Shown: positions 17,223 through 26,328 of the stretch, one piece after another
Numbering within the stretch: the stretch's first letter is position 1
How the letters are laid out: the number at the start of each line of letters is the position of its first letter
DNA from: Terriglobia bacterium
GTDB lineage: Bacteria; Acidobacteriota; Terriglobia; Terriglobales; Acidobacteriaceae
Length of the DNA stretch: 64,000 bases
Direction of reading: 5' to 3'
Assembly (NCBI GenBank): GCA_020072585.1
Contig: JAIQGL010000003.1
Location: 225,321-289,320, forward strand
Program-made: the position numbers and the translations under genes
Notes under the pieces: generated by a model
The model's database searches: none
Told to the model about the DNA's origin: nothing
The model's input: only the letters and a program-made list of their open reading frames with translations

Positions 17223-18040
17223 TGAAGATCAAAACAACAAAACGCCATCTGTATCTGCTTGCGGCCCTTGCTGGTTTGGCCGCAGGCTGCCTCCCGGCCC
17301 GCGCGCAGTCGCTTGGTCTTGCGCCAGCACAGGTAGTAGAGAAATTCAAGCCTGGCGTGCCATTTGAGTTCGCTCTCTCCACCGTAAATACTGGTGAAAC
17401 GCCCGTAGACATGAGCGTGGAAATTACCGATTTCTGGTATGACGAGAAGAACGAGAAGGTTTTTTCTTCACCAGGAACATCGCCGCGCTCCGCGGCTAAC
17501 TGGATCCAGTTTGTACCTGACCACTTTGAGGTGGGACCGCATGGCACGCAGAAGATGAAGGCGATTGTCACGCCTCCGGCGGACGCAAAAGGCGGTTATT
17601 ACGCGGTACTCTTTGTACAGTCCAAACCGCAGCTCTCTTTTCCCAAGAATGATGGCAAGGGCGTGTTCACCAGCATGCGTATCGGCTGCCTGGTGCTCCT
17701 GCGCGCGGAGACGACCGAGGACTACAAGATTGAGCTCAGCAATATGAAAGTGACTCCACCGGCCGATACTCGCGGATTGGCCGTGGACTTTGACCTTTTG
17801 AATTCGAGCAATACGCACATCTTCCCCGTGGCCCGCGTGGCCGTGCTTGATGCCAATAGAAAACTGGTGGGTAAAGGGGAAAGCGATGAAAAACGCTTTC
17901 TGCCGGGACAGAAAAATTCCATGCATGTGGAATGGGCGGGCAAGCTGCCGCCGGGGAGCTATACGGCCCTGCTCACCGTGGCATACGGTGAAGACCACAT
18001 AGAGACGCAGCAAATTGCATTCAGTGTAGCTGGACAGTAG
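17222..18040 (+). CDS. Pilus-chaperone-like periplasmic protein
   Basis: A 272-residue protein with a signal peptide ending in LPARAQS. It is predicted to be a two-domain immunoglobulin-like protein. Domain one includes VNTGETPVDMSVEITDFWYDE and GPHGTQKMKAIVTPP, which correspond in position to the F1-G1 region of PapD-like chaperones. Domain two starts near TRGLAVDFDLLNSSN. Sequence similarity to PapD is weak, and the classic Arg/Lys anchor cannot be assigned confidently. Context (subunits upstream, beta-barrel protein downstream) supports a chaperone role. Confidence 0.65.
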   Translation: MKIKTTKRHLYLLAALAGLAAGCLPARAQSLGLAPAQVVEKFKPGVPFEFALSTVNTGETPVDMSVEITDFWYDEKNEKVFSSPGTSPRSAANWIQFVPDHFEVGPHGTQKMKAIVTPPADAKGGYYAVLFVQSKPQLSFPKNDGKGVFTSMRIGCLVLLRAETTEDYKIELSNMKVTPPADTRGLAVDFDLLNSSNTHIFPVARVAVLDANRKLVGKGESDEKRFLPGQKNSMHVEWAGKLPPGSYTALLTVAYGEDHIETQQIAFSVAGQ

Positions 18041-18051
18041 GGAATGAGACA

Positions 18052-21051
18052 TTGAGATTTCAACGCAACATTACCGTGATGGTCACGCTGCTGGGCAGCC
18101 TGCTTTCGATGTGGGCGCCCGGCCCAGCCGTCGCGCAATCCGTGGACACAAATGGCGTGCCTTCTCTGGTGGAAGTGTACTGGCAGTGGTCGCGGACCAT
18201 TACCGCGCCCGCGCTCACGAACCTCATCGTGCTCGACCAGGAAATTGCCCGGGTGGAAGTTGTCAACGATGGCCTGCATATCTTTGGACTGGAACGCGGT
18301 GAAACAGTTCTGCTGGGCTATCTGCATGATAAGCCTGTAAGCATTCGTGTGAGAGTGGTTGGCCGCCCGCCCATGGTGATTTCGCCGGCAACGCTTCGCC
18401 GCCAGAGTGAGATGGCGCAGGGCAGCTTTGGCTCCAGTGTGCAGATTGCCAATGCCGGCGGACAAACCACCTCGGCCGTCGTCAACGATTTTTACTGGAC
18501 GCAGCCAGCCGGCAACCAGGGCCGCTTATATATCAATACGCAAATGGAGGACAACAATCTGGAAGGCGGCCATGCATTCAACATCCGCCATGGAACCATT
18601 GCGTATCGCAGCCCCGGCATGGATGTGAGCCTTCTCGACAATGTATTCAGCCTCACCAATAACGGCACGCAGCATTATCTGAGCCCCTTCACCTATTCTG
18701 ATTCAATTGAGTTGCGCGGCGCCGGACTGACCCTGCGGCATGGCGACAATCAATATATGTTTTTTGGCGGGACCACTGTCCCGTTCTACTTTCTGACTCT
18801 GGGCTCCACGCGCGACATCGGCGGCTTCTCATTCAATCGCAAGCAGTCCAAAAAACTGAACCTCTTTGCCACCACCAGCTACATTAATTCACCGGCGGAT
18901 TTATTCAGTCCCATAGGCGGACGGCGCGATGACTTTATGCAGACTGGCGGCTTTGGCTATCAGCCCAGCGGTCAATGGACCATACAGGGCACAGGCGGCT
19001 TGAGCACGCATGGCGGAATGGGGCGCGGAGAAGTCAACTACATCAGCCACCGCCTTACCTTCTTTGCCGCCGGCGGATCATCCTCTCTTCTGTTCCCACT
19101 GAACCGGGTCCAGTCATTGTTTTCCGGCACAACTTCAGCAAAAGCCGGAATGACCTGGAGTTCAAGTGATCGCTTGAGCGAATCGCTGTACTATCAGCAC
19201 ACTATCACGCAGTCTTTCGGCAACATCATTCATGCCGGCAGCTCGGACTATCTGACCCCGGCCTTTTCGTGGCGCGTGAACCCGCGCGATGACGTGAATT
19301 TCAGCTATACCTTCAGCCGCAATGATGGCGGCTTCTCAACCCAGTCCACTACCGGCAATCGTTTTGATACCGGCTGGCGGCATCAGATAACGCCGCGGAT
19401 GTCCAACGCCGCACAGTTCGTGGCTGGCTCATTGCAGGACCCGTTGCAGCTCAGCTCAGAAGATGAATTTTCCTTTCGCGATTCGCTTACCTTTCTGATC
19501 AAGGGCGGAAGCATGATGGTCGGGCTCGAACACGACCGCCGCAATCCTTCCCTGGTGCGGAAGCTTGGGTCTGAGCTGGAACTTCTATCGCCGACGCTGC
19601 AAGCGTTGTTCCTGCAAGACCCGATTTCATTCGTGGAGTCGAACAACCTGCCGCCTGAGGTGAAGGCCCTTCTGGAGGCGCAGGTCCCAATCAGCACGTC
19701 GATTTCAGCATCAGCACAGCTCCGGCCCTGGAAGAAGCTGAGCTTCAACCCTAATTTCGCTTTTGCGCGCACATCGAACGGGAAGACTGATTCATGGACG
19801 CCGTTCGTCGGATACTCTCTGGCTTATCAGGTGCGCCCTTCCTTTGACTTCAATTCTGGCATGACCAACGTGTGGGTGCTGGGCAACAACGCGAACACCG
19901 TACAGCGCTCCACTCTGGTGTACTTCGGATTTACCAAAAGGTTCAGTGCCATGCCGGGCGCCTTCGTGCCTTCGCGCCACGTTTCCCGGATCATTGAAGG
20001 CCGCGTCTTTCGCGATAACAACGTCAACGGTGCATTTAACTTTGGTGAGCAGGGGCTGGTCGGTCTTCAGGTGCGGCTGGATGACGGCGAGATCGCGGAA
20101 ACCGATGAGCAGGGCCGGTATAAGTTCTCTGATGTCAGCCAGGGCGAGCATAGCGTTTCTCTGGCGCTGACGCAGTTTGCAGGCTCTGTACGGATGACCA
20201 CCAAGAACCAGGCGTCGGTAGACTTGATCCGGCAGCGGATCAGCGTGGTGAATTTTGGCATTGTCGATTTTGCCCGCGTTACCGGCAGCGTGTTCAACGA
20301 TTTGCGTTTTGAAGGCAAACGGCCGCCGGATGCGAAAGGCCTTGCCGGCGTCCACCTGACCCTGGACGATGGCACGCGCAGGCGTACGATTGTTGCGCAG
20401 GATACCGGTGAGTTTGAGGTCGACGATGTTTCTCCCGGCGACTATAGGATTAGCGTGGATTCAAGCACGCTTCCCGCGAACTACTCGCTAGGGGAAGATA
20501 CCTTCACTCTTCACGTCTCACCGGTTTCAACCACGGTGCAGAACATTCCCGCGCGTGCTCTGCGATCGATTGCCGGAAGAGTGTTTGTAAAGGTTCTGGC
20601 GGAACCCGCAGCCCAGCCTGTTGACTCGGGCAAGCTGAAGATCAGCGGCATGCCTGCCGGATCAGTCCGCAGCCAGCGCGGCGGAGGACAACAGGCAGGA
20701 GGCCGGGTAAGCCAGACAGGGCGCGGGCAGGCGCAGGGAACCAGCGGCGCTGCAACCGGAGGAGACTACAACCTGGTGCCGCTTGCCGGAGTCCAGATCA
20801 CCGCCGGGTATGGAACGGTCAAGACAGATGAGAACGGAAACTTTCTGCTTCGCGATCTTCCCGCAGGCGACCTGACCGTAACGTTGATCTCCGCAAAGGA
20901 TTTGCCGGAAGGAATGAAGGTCCCGTCAGGACAGGTGAAAATGCCTGCCGATCCCATTCAGGTGCAGGGAGCGTCCATCGTAATCAGTAATCCTGACCTG
21001 GCGCCTTACCTTGTGGACACGCCGAAAGCAGACGCGCCAAAATCCAAATAG
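18052..21051 (+). CDS. Outer-membrane usher-like protein with SdrD-B repeats
   Basis: A 999-residue exported protein. After the signal peptide, residues about 40-100 (LIVLDQEIARVEVVNDGLHI and on) look like the pilus/secretin N-terminal domain found in CpaC-like secretins. Residues about 130-640 are Gly/aromatic alternating beta strands suggesting a large barrel. From about 645 there are SdrD B-like domains (EGRVFRDNNVNGAFNFGEQG, then GSVFNDLRFEGKRPPDAKG). A final carboxypeptidase-regulatory-like domain spans a Gly/Gln-rich linker. FimD-type ushers do not have this layout. The start is TTG 18052, 12 bases after the chaperone stop. The role is inferred to be the assembly pore of the cluster. 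Confidence 0.65.
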   Translation: MRFQRNITVMVTLLGSLLSMWAPGPAVAQSVDTNGVPSLVEVYWQWSRTITAPALTNLIVLDQEIARVEVVNDGLHIFGLERGETVLLGYLHDKPVSIRVRVVGRPPMVISPATLRRQSEMAQGSFGSSVQIANAGGQTTSAVVNDFYWTQPAGNQGRLYINTQMEDNNLEGGHAFNIRHGTIAYRSPGMDVSLLDNVFSLTNNGTQHYLSPFTYSDSIELRGAGLTLRHGDNQYMFFGGTTVPFYFLTLGSTRDIGGFSFNRKQSKKLNLFATTSYINSPADLFSPIGGRRDDFMQTGGFGYQPSGQWTIQGTGGLSTHGGMGRGEVNYISHRLTFFAAGGSSSLLFPLNRVQSLFSGTTSAKAGMTWSSSDRLSESLYYQHTITQSFGNIIHAGSSDYLTPAFSWRVNPRDDVNFSYTFSRNDGGFSTQSTTGNRFDTGWRHQITPRMSNAAQFVAGSLQDPLQLSSEDEFSFRDSLTFLIKGGSMMVGLEHDRRNPSLVRKLGSELELLSPTLQALFLQDPISFVESNNLPPEVKALLEAQVPISTSISASAQLRPWKKLSFNPNFAFARTSNGKTDSWTPFVGYSLAYQVRPSFDFNSGMTNVWVLGNNANTVQRSTLVYFGFTKRFSAMPGAFVPSRHVSRIIEGRVFRDNNVNGAFNFGEQGLVGLQVRLDDGEIAETDEQGRYKFSDVSQGEHSVSLALTQFAGSVRMTTKNQASVDLIRQRISVVNFGIVDFARVTGSVFNDLRFEGKRPPDAKGLAGVHLTLDDGTRRRTIVAQDTGEFEVDDVSPGDYRISVDSSTLPANYSLGEDTFTLHVSPVSTTVQNIPARALRSIAGRVFVKVLAEPAAQPVDSGKLKISGMPAGSVRSQRGGGQQAGGRVSQTGRGQAQGTSGAATGGDYNLVPLAGVQITAGYGTVKTDENGNFLLRDLPAGDLTVTLISAKDLPEGMKVPSGQVKMPADPIQVQGASIVISNPDLAPYLVDTPKADAPKSK

Positions 21052-21062
21052 GGCGGCAGCCC

Positions 21063-22148
21063 CTATGCAGGCTTCCCATGAAATAAGAAAAATAGTTCGA
21101 TCATCAGGATCAGCACCACGATAAACTCCAGAAGAAAACCGCGTGACTGATGAAACTGCTCGATCATGAAATCGTAAAGTTCGTCGGCTGTGCGCAGCTT
21201 TTCCTGGACTAGCGCTTGATAATTTGTCACGCCGATCTTGACGGCACAAAGCTTGTAGACCCGCGCAAAAAACATGTCTCCCACAAACTTAAGGGCGTTG
21301 CTGGTGCGTTCCGTCAGTTCACTCACGTCAAGCAGCATCGTGCGCAGTCCTGCGGCGCCGCTCCGCATGCGCCATCCATAGAGAAGGCCTTTACGGCTTT
21401 CCACGAAATCGTAAACGCGCTCCAATTCGCGCGTCAGCATGTCGTCATAATGGCGAAATTGCAGAAGCTGAGAGTTGGCATATTCCAGCAGCCTGATCGT
21501 GGGTTCCGCTCCGGCGGGTGTATCAAAAAGAAAGGCCGCATTCCAGCCGGCGACGATGAGATCATTCTGGTAATACGACATGCACCCTTGCAGGACCTCC
21601 GCGCGCTCCTGCACGGCAAGCGGCGTTACGTCACCACGCACAATCTGGCTGATCTCATTTCCGTATTGCTGCAGCAGCTCTGCACCGGTCGTTATGCCGG
21701 CAACGGAATGCAGGTGAATCACGTAATAATCTTCGCTGAGCCAGTCGCTATAAGGCTTTACCAGGGCCGCGCTGATTCGCTGCAACTCTTCCCGGATCGT
21801 GTTACGGCAGAGATCGTCAAATGTGGTGCCGGAGATCCAGCTTCCTGCCAGTTGTTTCAGCTCGTCCCAGGTACCGGAAAAGGCAAAACGCAACAACAAA
21901 CTCACAACACCATAATCATAGTACTGAAGCGTGGCTTCAAACCGCTCTCCGGTTGCAAGAGACAAAGGCGCTAACGGCTCCATGACCGGGGGACGCTCAA
22001 AACGCACGTGTTCTGGCGCCGGGTGTTTAAAGGCTGACGAGATGCGCGTGCCGCCGATCAGTGGCGGCAGATCAGAGAGTTTGATCTCCTCGGCAATGTC
22101 ATACAGGCTTAGTACGACGATGGAGCCTTGAAGGTTCACGTTGGCCAT
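21063..22148 (-). CDS. RMD1/DUF155 family protein
   Basis: A 361-residue protein of the RMD1/YagE (DUF155) family, best known from yeast mitochondrial proteins and present in scattered bacteria. Typical features are a variable N-terminal half, the helical block ERVYDFVESRKGLLYGWRMR, and a single C-terminal transmembrane helix (GFLLEFIVVLILMIELFFLF) that would anchor it to the inner membrane. The molecular function of bacterial members is not established. It is transcribed alone, convergent with the usher-like gene (12 bases between stops). Confidence 0.75.
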   Translation of the reverse strand: MANVNLQGSIVVLSLYDIAEEIKLSDLPPLIGGTRISSAFKHPAPEHVRFERPPVMEPLAPLSLATGERFEATLQYYDYGVVSLLLRFAFSGTWDELKQLAGSWISGTTFDDLCRNTIREELQRISAALVKPYSDWLSEDYYVIHLHSVAGITTGAELLQQYGNEISQIVRGDVTPLAVQERAEVLQGCMSYYQNDLIVAGWNAAFLFDTPAGAEPTIRLLEYANSQLLQFRHYDDMLTRELERVYDFVESRKGLLYGWRMRSGAAGLRTMLLDVSELTERTSNALKFVGDMFFARVYKLCAVKIGVTNYQALVQEKLRTADELYDFMIEQFHQSRGFLLEFIVVLILMIELFFLFHGKPA

Positions 22149-22212
22149 GCTTCGTCCTGTACAGCAGAAGTCTCATGACACAGTGTACCCGGCCCCAGAG
22201 CGTCAGGGATTA

Positions 22213-22569
22213 CTACTTTATGATGACTGTGACGACTCTGACCTGTTCTTCCTTTGCGAAGCTGCCAGCGGAATTCACCAGCATTGGGCGAACTTCTTCT
22301 GTAACGGAGAGTCTATCCTCTTGCGGAGACAGATTGTAAGTGACCAGATCTTCGTCGCGGTCGCGATCTCTATCGCGATGTCGATGATCACGAGGCGGAA
22401 GGACTACCGGCATCACAATCACGTTGATGTGCAGTTCGGCTTGCGCCGAGCTGCCGTTGGACTGGCTATTCTGGGCGAATGATGGCAGGCTCAATAGGAC
22501 TGCGGCGAATGCGGCGAACAGGGTCGCAAGGGTCCGCATGCGGGGGAAAGTAAAAATATACATGCGCAT
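22213..22569 (-). CDS. Small exported protein with an Arg/Asp repeat
   Basis: A 118-residue protein with signal peptide (LATLFAAFAAVLLSLPSFAQ). After a short beta-like stretch (AELHINVIVMPVVLPP) it has a charged low-complexity tract, DHRHRDRDRDRDED, then a C-terminal strand-rich segment ending VRVVTVIIK. GGAAGG lies 5 bases before the ATG at 22569, which decides the start. No domain is recognised. The tandem R-D dipeptides correspond to a short, nearly palindromic DNA repeat and may vary in length between strains. Confidence 0.6.
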   Translation of the reverse strand: MRMYIFTFPRMRTLATLFAAFAAVLLSLPSFAQNSQSNGSSAQAELHINVIVMPVVLPPRDHRHRDRDRDRDEDLVTYNLSPQEDRLSVTEEVRPMLVNSAGSFAKEEQVRVVTVIIK

Positions 22570-22716
22570 GTCTTCCTTCCAGGTCTGATACCTATCGGCT
22601 CAGCGGCGTTGTTCCATGAGCAAAAAAAGACCTGGGTTTTAGGAACGGACATCGCGGCGCCTGATGGGAACCAACCTGGGACAGGGCACCATCATATCCA
22701 AAAGTCGGTCCGGCGG

Positions 22717-24150
22717 TCATCCAAGCGGCACCTTTTCCAGCCAGTGCGCAATGTTTACGGTCCACCCCAGCTGAGAAGAAATGGTCTGCTGGAGTTGTGA
22801 GGTGGCCTCCGGTTCACCGTGGACAAGCAAAGTATTTTTTGGTTTCTTTTTAAACGTCCGCAGCCAGAAGAGCAGCTCTTCCGTATCGGCATGATCGCTG
22901 AACTGTTCCAGGGCAGCCACCTGGGCGCGGATGGGCACTTCTTCAGAAAAGATGCGTACTGACTTGGCCGCATTCTTGATGATTTCGCCCCGCGTTCCGG
23001 GCGCCTGGAAGCCGATGAACAGCACCTGGTTCCGCGGATCAGGCAGGCGCAACAGCAGATGGTGCAGAATGCGCCCACCCGTCACCATGCCGCTGGAGGA
23101 GACGATAATGCATGGATACCGCACTTCATTGATCTTCTTGGAGTCCTCCTGCTTGGGCGCGAAGTGAAAACCTTCCCAGTTAATCGGCGAACCATATTTC
23201 CGCACCAACTCCCGGGTGGCGTCAGTGAATTCTTCTGAATACTTCATGAAGATTTCAACCGCTTTAATGGCCATGGGACTGTCAGAGAAAACGGGGACGC
23301 GCGGGATCTGGTTGGACTCCATCAGCTCTTTCAGCAGGAATAGAAATTTCTGCGTTCGTTCCACCGCAAAAGCCGGGACAACAACGGAGCCGCCCCGACG
23401 CACAGTATCGGTAATGATCCTGGCCATGTGCGGGCGCACATCGTCATGTGGATGGACGCGGTTGCCATACGTCGATTCCATCACCAGGATTTCAGGGTCC
23501 TCATTTCCATCAGGACCAGCACGTACGACGCGGCCGGGAGCGCTGGGCAGCAGCGGAACACGGCCAATGTCTCCGGTAAACAAGAACTTGCGGGCGTTAC
23601 GCTCTGGGCCAAGAAAAAGCTCGACCATGCATGAACCCAGGATATGGCCGGCGTGGACAAAGCGGAATGAAAGCTCCGGACTGAGCCGCTTCATGTCGCC
23701 AAACGGGACAGGACTGAACAGGCCCATGCTGTCCTCAGCCTCCTGCAATGTGTAAAGAGGCAGCGCAGGATGGTGTTTGGAGGACTTCTTTTGATTGTGA
23801 AAGCGCGCTTCTTCCTCCTGCAGGTGGCCGGAGTCCGGAAGGATCACTGAACATAAATCGATTGTGGACTGCGTAGCATAGATTGGCCCTTTGAAGCCTT
23901 CTTTGGCCAGCCGCGGGATCCAGCCACAGTGGTCGAGATGGGCGTGAGTCAGGATCACCGCGTCAATCTCATGCGCCGGAACAGGAGTATCTTCCCAGTT
24001 GCGCAATCTCCATTCCTTTGCTCCCTGAAACATGCCACAGTCAATGAGCACTTGCAGCCCCTGCTTGCCAGACGCATTGTCACGCGTGTTAATGAGATGT
24101 TTCGATCCGGTCACAGTGCCGGCGGCGCCAAGAAATTGAAGATAGGCCAC
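22717..24150 (-). CDS. Metallo-beta-lactamase-fold RNA-processing protein with beta-CASP domain
   Basis: A 477-residue cytoplasmic nuclease-type protein (YSH1/Cft2-like). The metallo-beta-lactamase domain shows LGAAGTVTGSKHL at the N-terminus, the H-x-H-x-D-H motif in HAHLDHCGW and later HAGHILGSCM and FTGDIG. The beta-CASP insert and C-terminal motif follow (SSSGMVTGGRILHHLL; SDHADTEELL; LVHGEPEAT). Family members cut or trim RNA with two zinc ions. GTG 24150 is preferred because AGGG lies upstream and the fold begins at once; ATG 24189 adds 13 residues with no ribosome site. It is monocistronic. Confidence 0.88.
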   Translation of the reverse strand: MAYLQFLGAAGTVTGSKHLINTRDNASGKQGLQVLIDCGMFQGAKEWRLRNWEDTPVPAHEIDAVILTHAHLDHCGWIPRLAKEGFKGPIYATQSTIDLCSVILPDSGHLQEEEARFHNQKKSSKHHPALPLYTLQEAEDSMGLFSPVPFGDMKRLSPELSFRFVHAGHILGSCMVELFLGPERNARKFLFTGDIGRVPLLPSAPGRVVRAGPDGNEDPEILVMESTYGNRVHPHDDVRPHMARIITDTVRRGGSVVVPAFAVERTQKFLFLLKELMESNQIPRVPVFSDSPMAIKAVEIFMKYSEEFTDATRELVRKYGSPINWEGFHFAPKQEDSKKINEVRYPCIIVSSSGMVTGGRILHHLLLRLPDPRNQVLFIGFQAPGTRGEIIKNAAKSVRIFSEEVPIRAQVAALEQFSDHADTEELLFWLRTFKKKPKNTLLVHGEPEATSQLQQTISSQLGWTVNIAHWLEKVPLG

Positions 24151-24574
24151 AATTTTCCCTGGAGGTCTGAATTTATTGAAACGCACCATTTCACAGTAAT
24201 AGCTGCGATGAGCGCAACTACCAATTCAAACTACGCCGCAAAAGATAAAAACTCAGCCAATTTGGCTATGGGGCAATGTGGGGTGGCGGTTAGCGAGGTC
24301 AATTTCCGCTTTTCGATACAGAGTGCAATGGGTTATGGGATCAGCGCAAAAGATCGGTGTTCGTTTCCGAACAGCTTTTTACGTTAGCGAACACCTAAAA
24401 AGTCCCTTTAAACCCGCTGCTTGATAGTTTATAGTATTGTTTTCAGTTGCTTAGGCCATGTGCCACTTCGGCACAAAAAGTGCGATTTCAAGTCCGTATC
24501 TCGATAGGTTTGGGGCACGGAAAACAGGCAATCCTTCGGCGACCGGCGCCGCTGCTCTGATGAAGGAGTTGGGT
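24151..24574. other. 424-base intergenic region
   Basis: No gene is seen. It carries the promoters of the divergent nuclease and HEAT-repeat genes. One clear hairpin, TGTGCC (24459-24464) with GGCACA (24470-24475), has a five-base loop and is followed by five A residues; it could be a leader element. The AT-rich stretch 24360-24450 is the best promoter candidate for the + strand gene. Confidence 0.45.
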
Positions 24575-25036
24575 ATGCGTGAACTGAGGAAAGCAGGTTC
24601 GGCCCTCTTCGTGGGAATGGTTCTGATTGTTCTTACAGGTTTTGGCCCAAGACGCAGCGCAAATTCTCCCAGTGGCGGCGAGAGCGACGCTGTGGCCCGG
24701 CACATTGCCATGCTGAAGTCTGGGAAGCCGCAGCAGAAAGCGGCCGCTGCCTATTGGCTGGGACAACAACGGTCCGCCGCGGCGGGCGCGGTTGATCCGC
24801 TCCTGGAGCTGCTGGGTGATGCGACCACAATTGACGCCAAGCAGTACCGCCAACGACCGCTGGAGAAGATGACGCTGGGCGAGGAAGTGGCGGCTGCTCT
24901 GGTGAACATCGGACATCCTTCCATTGAGCCGCTGATTAAGGTATTAAAGACCTCTCCACAAGCGGAGGCGCGCAAGAATGCGGCCTGGGCATTGGGCGCT
25001 TTGCACGATACCGGCGCCACTAGCAACGAGATCTAA
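24575..25036 (+). CDS. HEAT-repeat protein, exported
   Basis: A 153-residue protein with a hydrophobic N-terminus (AGSALFVGMVLIVLTGFG). It is followed by PBS-lyase/HEAT-type helical repeats: AAAAYWLGQQ, VAAALVNIGHPSIEPLIKVL and ARKNAAWALGALHD. These repeats form short solenoids that bind proteins. AAGGAG 7 bases before the ATG at 24575 fixes the start. The repeat array stops abruptly at the stop codon, and the following 380 bases are debris of a permease gene, so the C-terminus may have been lost by deletion. Confidence 0.7.
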   Translation: MRELRKAGSALFVGMVLIVLTGFGPRRSANSPSGGESDAVARHIAMLKSGKPQQKAAAAYWLGQQRSAAAGAVDPLLELLGDATTIDAKQYRQRPLEKMTLGEEVAAALVNIGHPSIEPLIKVLKTSPQAEARKNAAWALGALHDTGATSNEI

Positions 25037-25110
25037 AAGAAGGGAACTCGCTCAAGGGCACTCCGGTTCAGTAGCTTTGTTATGGCTGATCAGCCAGAGG
25101 GAGCTATATC

Positions 25111-25410
25111 CCACCTTGCCCGGCTACGACGTTGTTTGGACTCATCCTCACGCTGGCGCTCGGAATCGGAGCTAACTCGGTGATCTTCACCGTGGTGAAT
25201 GCTCTATTGCAGCCGCTGCCATATCCCTGACCTGGGACTGGCTGGTATCTGACTGAAGGAGACGGCCTGAGCATCGGAATTGGCCGACATGATCCGGTAA
25301 CTTTTGTTGCGATTGCGGCCCTTCTTGGAGCGGTTGCGGTAATGGCCTGTTTGGTGCCGGCACGCCGAGCGGCGAAAGTGAATCCGATGGTAGCTTTACG
25401 CCATGAATGA
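25111..25410 (+). pseudogene. Remnant of a MacB/ADOP-type ABC permease (ends only)
   Basis: The frame at 25120-25230 reads [19 protein letters not shown] and [17 protein letters not shown], then TGA: the typical first membrane segment of acidobacterial ADOP permeases. About 45 bases later another frame reads GLSIGIGRHDPVTFVAIAA, CLVPARRAAKVNPMVALRHE and a stop at 25408-25410, the typical C-terminal end of the same family. The roughly 700 residues between are missing. This is an internal-deletion relic. It lies just upstream of an intact MacB/LolD-type ATPase. Confidence 0.8.
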
Positions 25411-25425
25411 GAAAATGGAAGAGAG

Positions 25426-25511
25426 TTGATAAATGAGTAAATTGGTCATCGGGGTAAATGTGGAGATTTTCTCGGTTTGTTACTCATTTACCAATGTACT
25501 CAATTTATCAA
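25426..25511. repeat. AT-rich inverted repeat before the ABC/two-component operon
   Basis: AAATGAGTA (25431-25439) pairs perfectly with TACTCATTT (25481-25489). The outer arm TTGATAAATGAGTA (25426-25439) also pairs, with one extra base, with TACTCAATTTATCAA (25497-25511). The downstream arm is thus duplicated, giving two alternative hairpins. It is AT-rich against a GC-rich background and sits 75 bases before the ATPase start, so an operator or a mobile-element scar are both possible. Confidence 0.6.
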
Positions 25512-25585
25512 ATTGCACACGGCTTCAAAAATGTTTTTTCAAGCATTAAACGGGAGCTGGCCCAACAGGATTTAGAAAAGGACAC

Positions 25586-26281
25586 ATGATTCAACTACGT
25601 AATGTAGAGAAAACAATCAAGAGCCCCGCAGGGACAGTCTGGCTGCTTCGGCGTATCAACGTCGATATAAAGGAAGGCGAGTTCGTCACCATCATGGGGC
25701 CTTCCGGCGCCGGCAAGACCACGCTGCTGAGCATTGTCGGCATGCTCGATGATGGCTGGGCGGGCGAATATATCTTCGCCGACCAGATGGTGCAAAAACT
25801 GGACCGCAAAAAACGGGCAGAGCTCAACCGCAGGTTTGTCGGTTTCGTGTTCCAGAGCTATCACCTGCTGGATAACCTGACGGTCCAGGAAAATATTGAC
25901 GTACCGCTTTCCTACCGCGATATTCCGCGCGCGCAACGGGCCTCCATGGTGGCGGACATTCTGGATCGCTTCCAGATCGTAGGTAAGAAAGACCTGTATC
26001 CCAACCAGCTTTCCGGCGGGCAGCAGCAGTTGGTCGGCGTGGCGCGTGCCGTAGCCGGCAATCCCAAGCTGATCCTGGCGGACGAGCCCACCGGCAATCT
26101 CCATTCGGGCCAGGCAAAAGAGATCATGGAGCTGTTCCGCAAACTGAACCAGCAGGGAACCACGATCATTCAGGTGACGCACTCTGAAGCGAATGCATCC
26201 TACGGTAACCGCGTTATTCAGCTCAAGGACGGATGGATTGTAGAGGATTCAGCAGTTGTCCCAAGCAACGCAACGGCATGA
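25586..26281 (+). CDS. ABC transporter ATP-binding protein, LolD/MacB type
   Basis: A 231-residue nucleotide-binding subunit. Walker A is GPSGAGKTT, the Q loop lies in [19 protein letters not shown], the signature is LSGGQQQ and Walker B is [10 protein letters not shown], followed by the H-switch VTHS. Length and sequence place it with MacB/LolD/FtsE-like ATPases that power efflux or lipoprotein-release permeases. AAAAGGAC precedes the start. It overlaps or closely precedes the regulator and kinase genes. The permease partners nearby are both broken, so its working partner is not visible. Confidence 0.9.
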   Translation: MIQLRNVEKTIKSPAGTVWLLRRINVDIKEGEFVTIMGPSGAGKTTLLSIVGMLDDGWAGEYIFADQMVQKLDRKKRAELNRRFVGFVFQSYHLLDNLTVQENIDVPLSYRDIPRAQRASMVADILDRFQIVGKKDLYPNQLSGGQQQLVGVARAVAGNPKLILADEPTGNLHSGQAKEIMELFRKLNQQGTTIIQVTHSEANASYGNRVIQLKDGWIVEDSAVVPSNATA

Positions 26282-26328
26282 GCCGCGATTGCACGGCGAG
26301 TGACAGTTTTTTGAAAACAGGAGATTTG

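Noticed and set aside
24480..24560. Riboswitch before the HEAT-repeat gene (GGCACGG-like stretch)
   Set aside because: No complete consensus of a known riboswitch class could be matched by eye.
25228..25230. Second selenocysteine TGA, in the permease remnant
   Set aside because: The TGA follows LLQPLPYP, is not at a redox position, has no hairpin, and the rest of the gene is missing.
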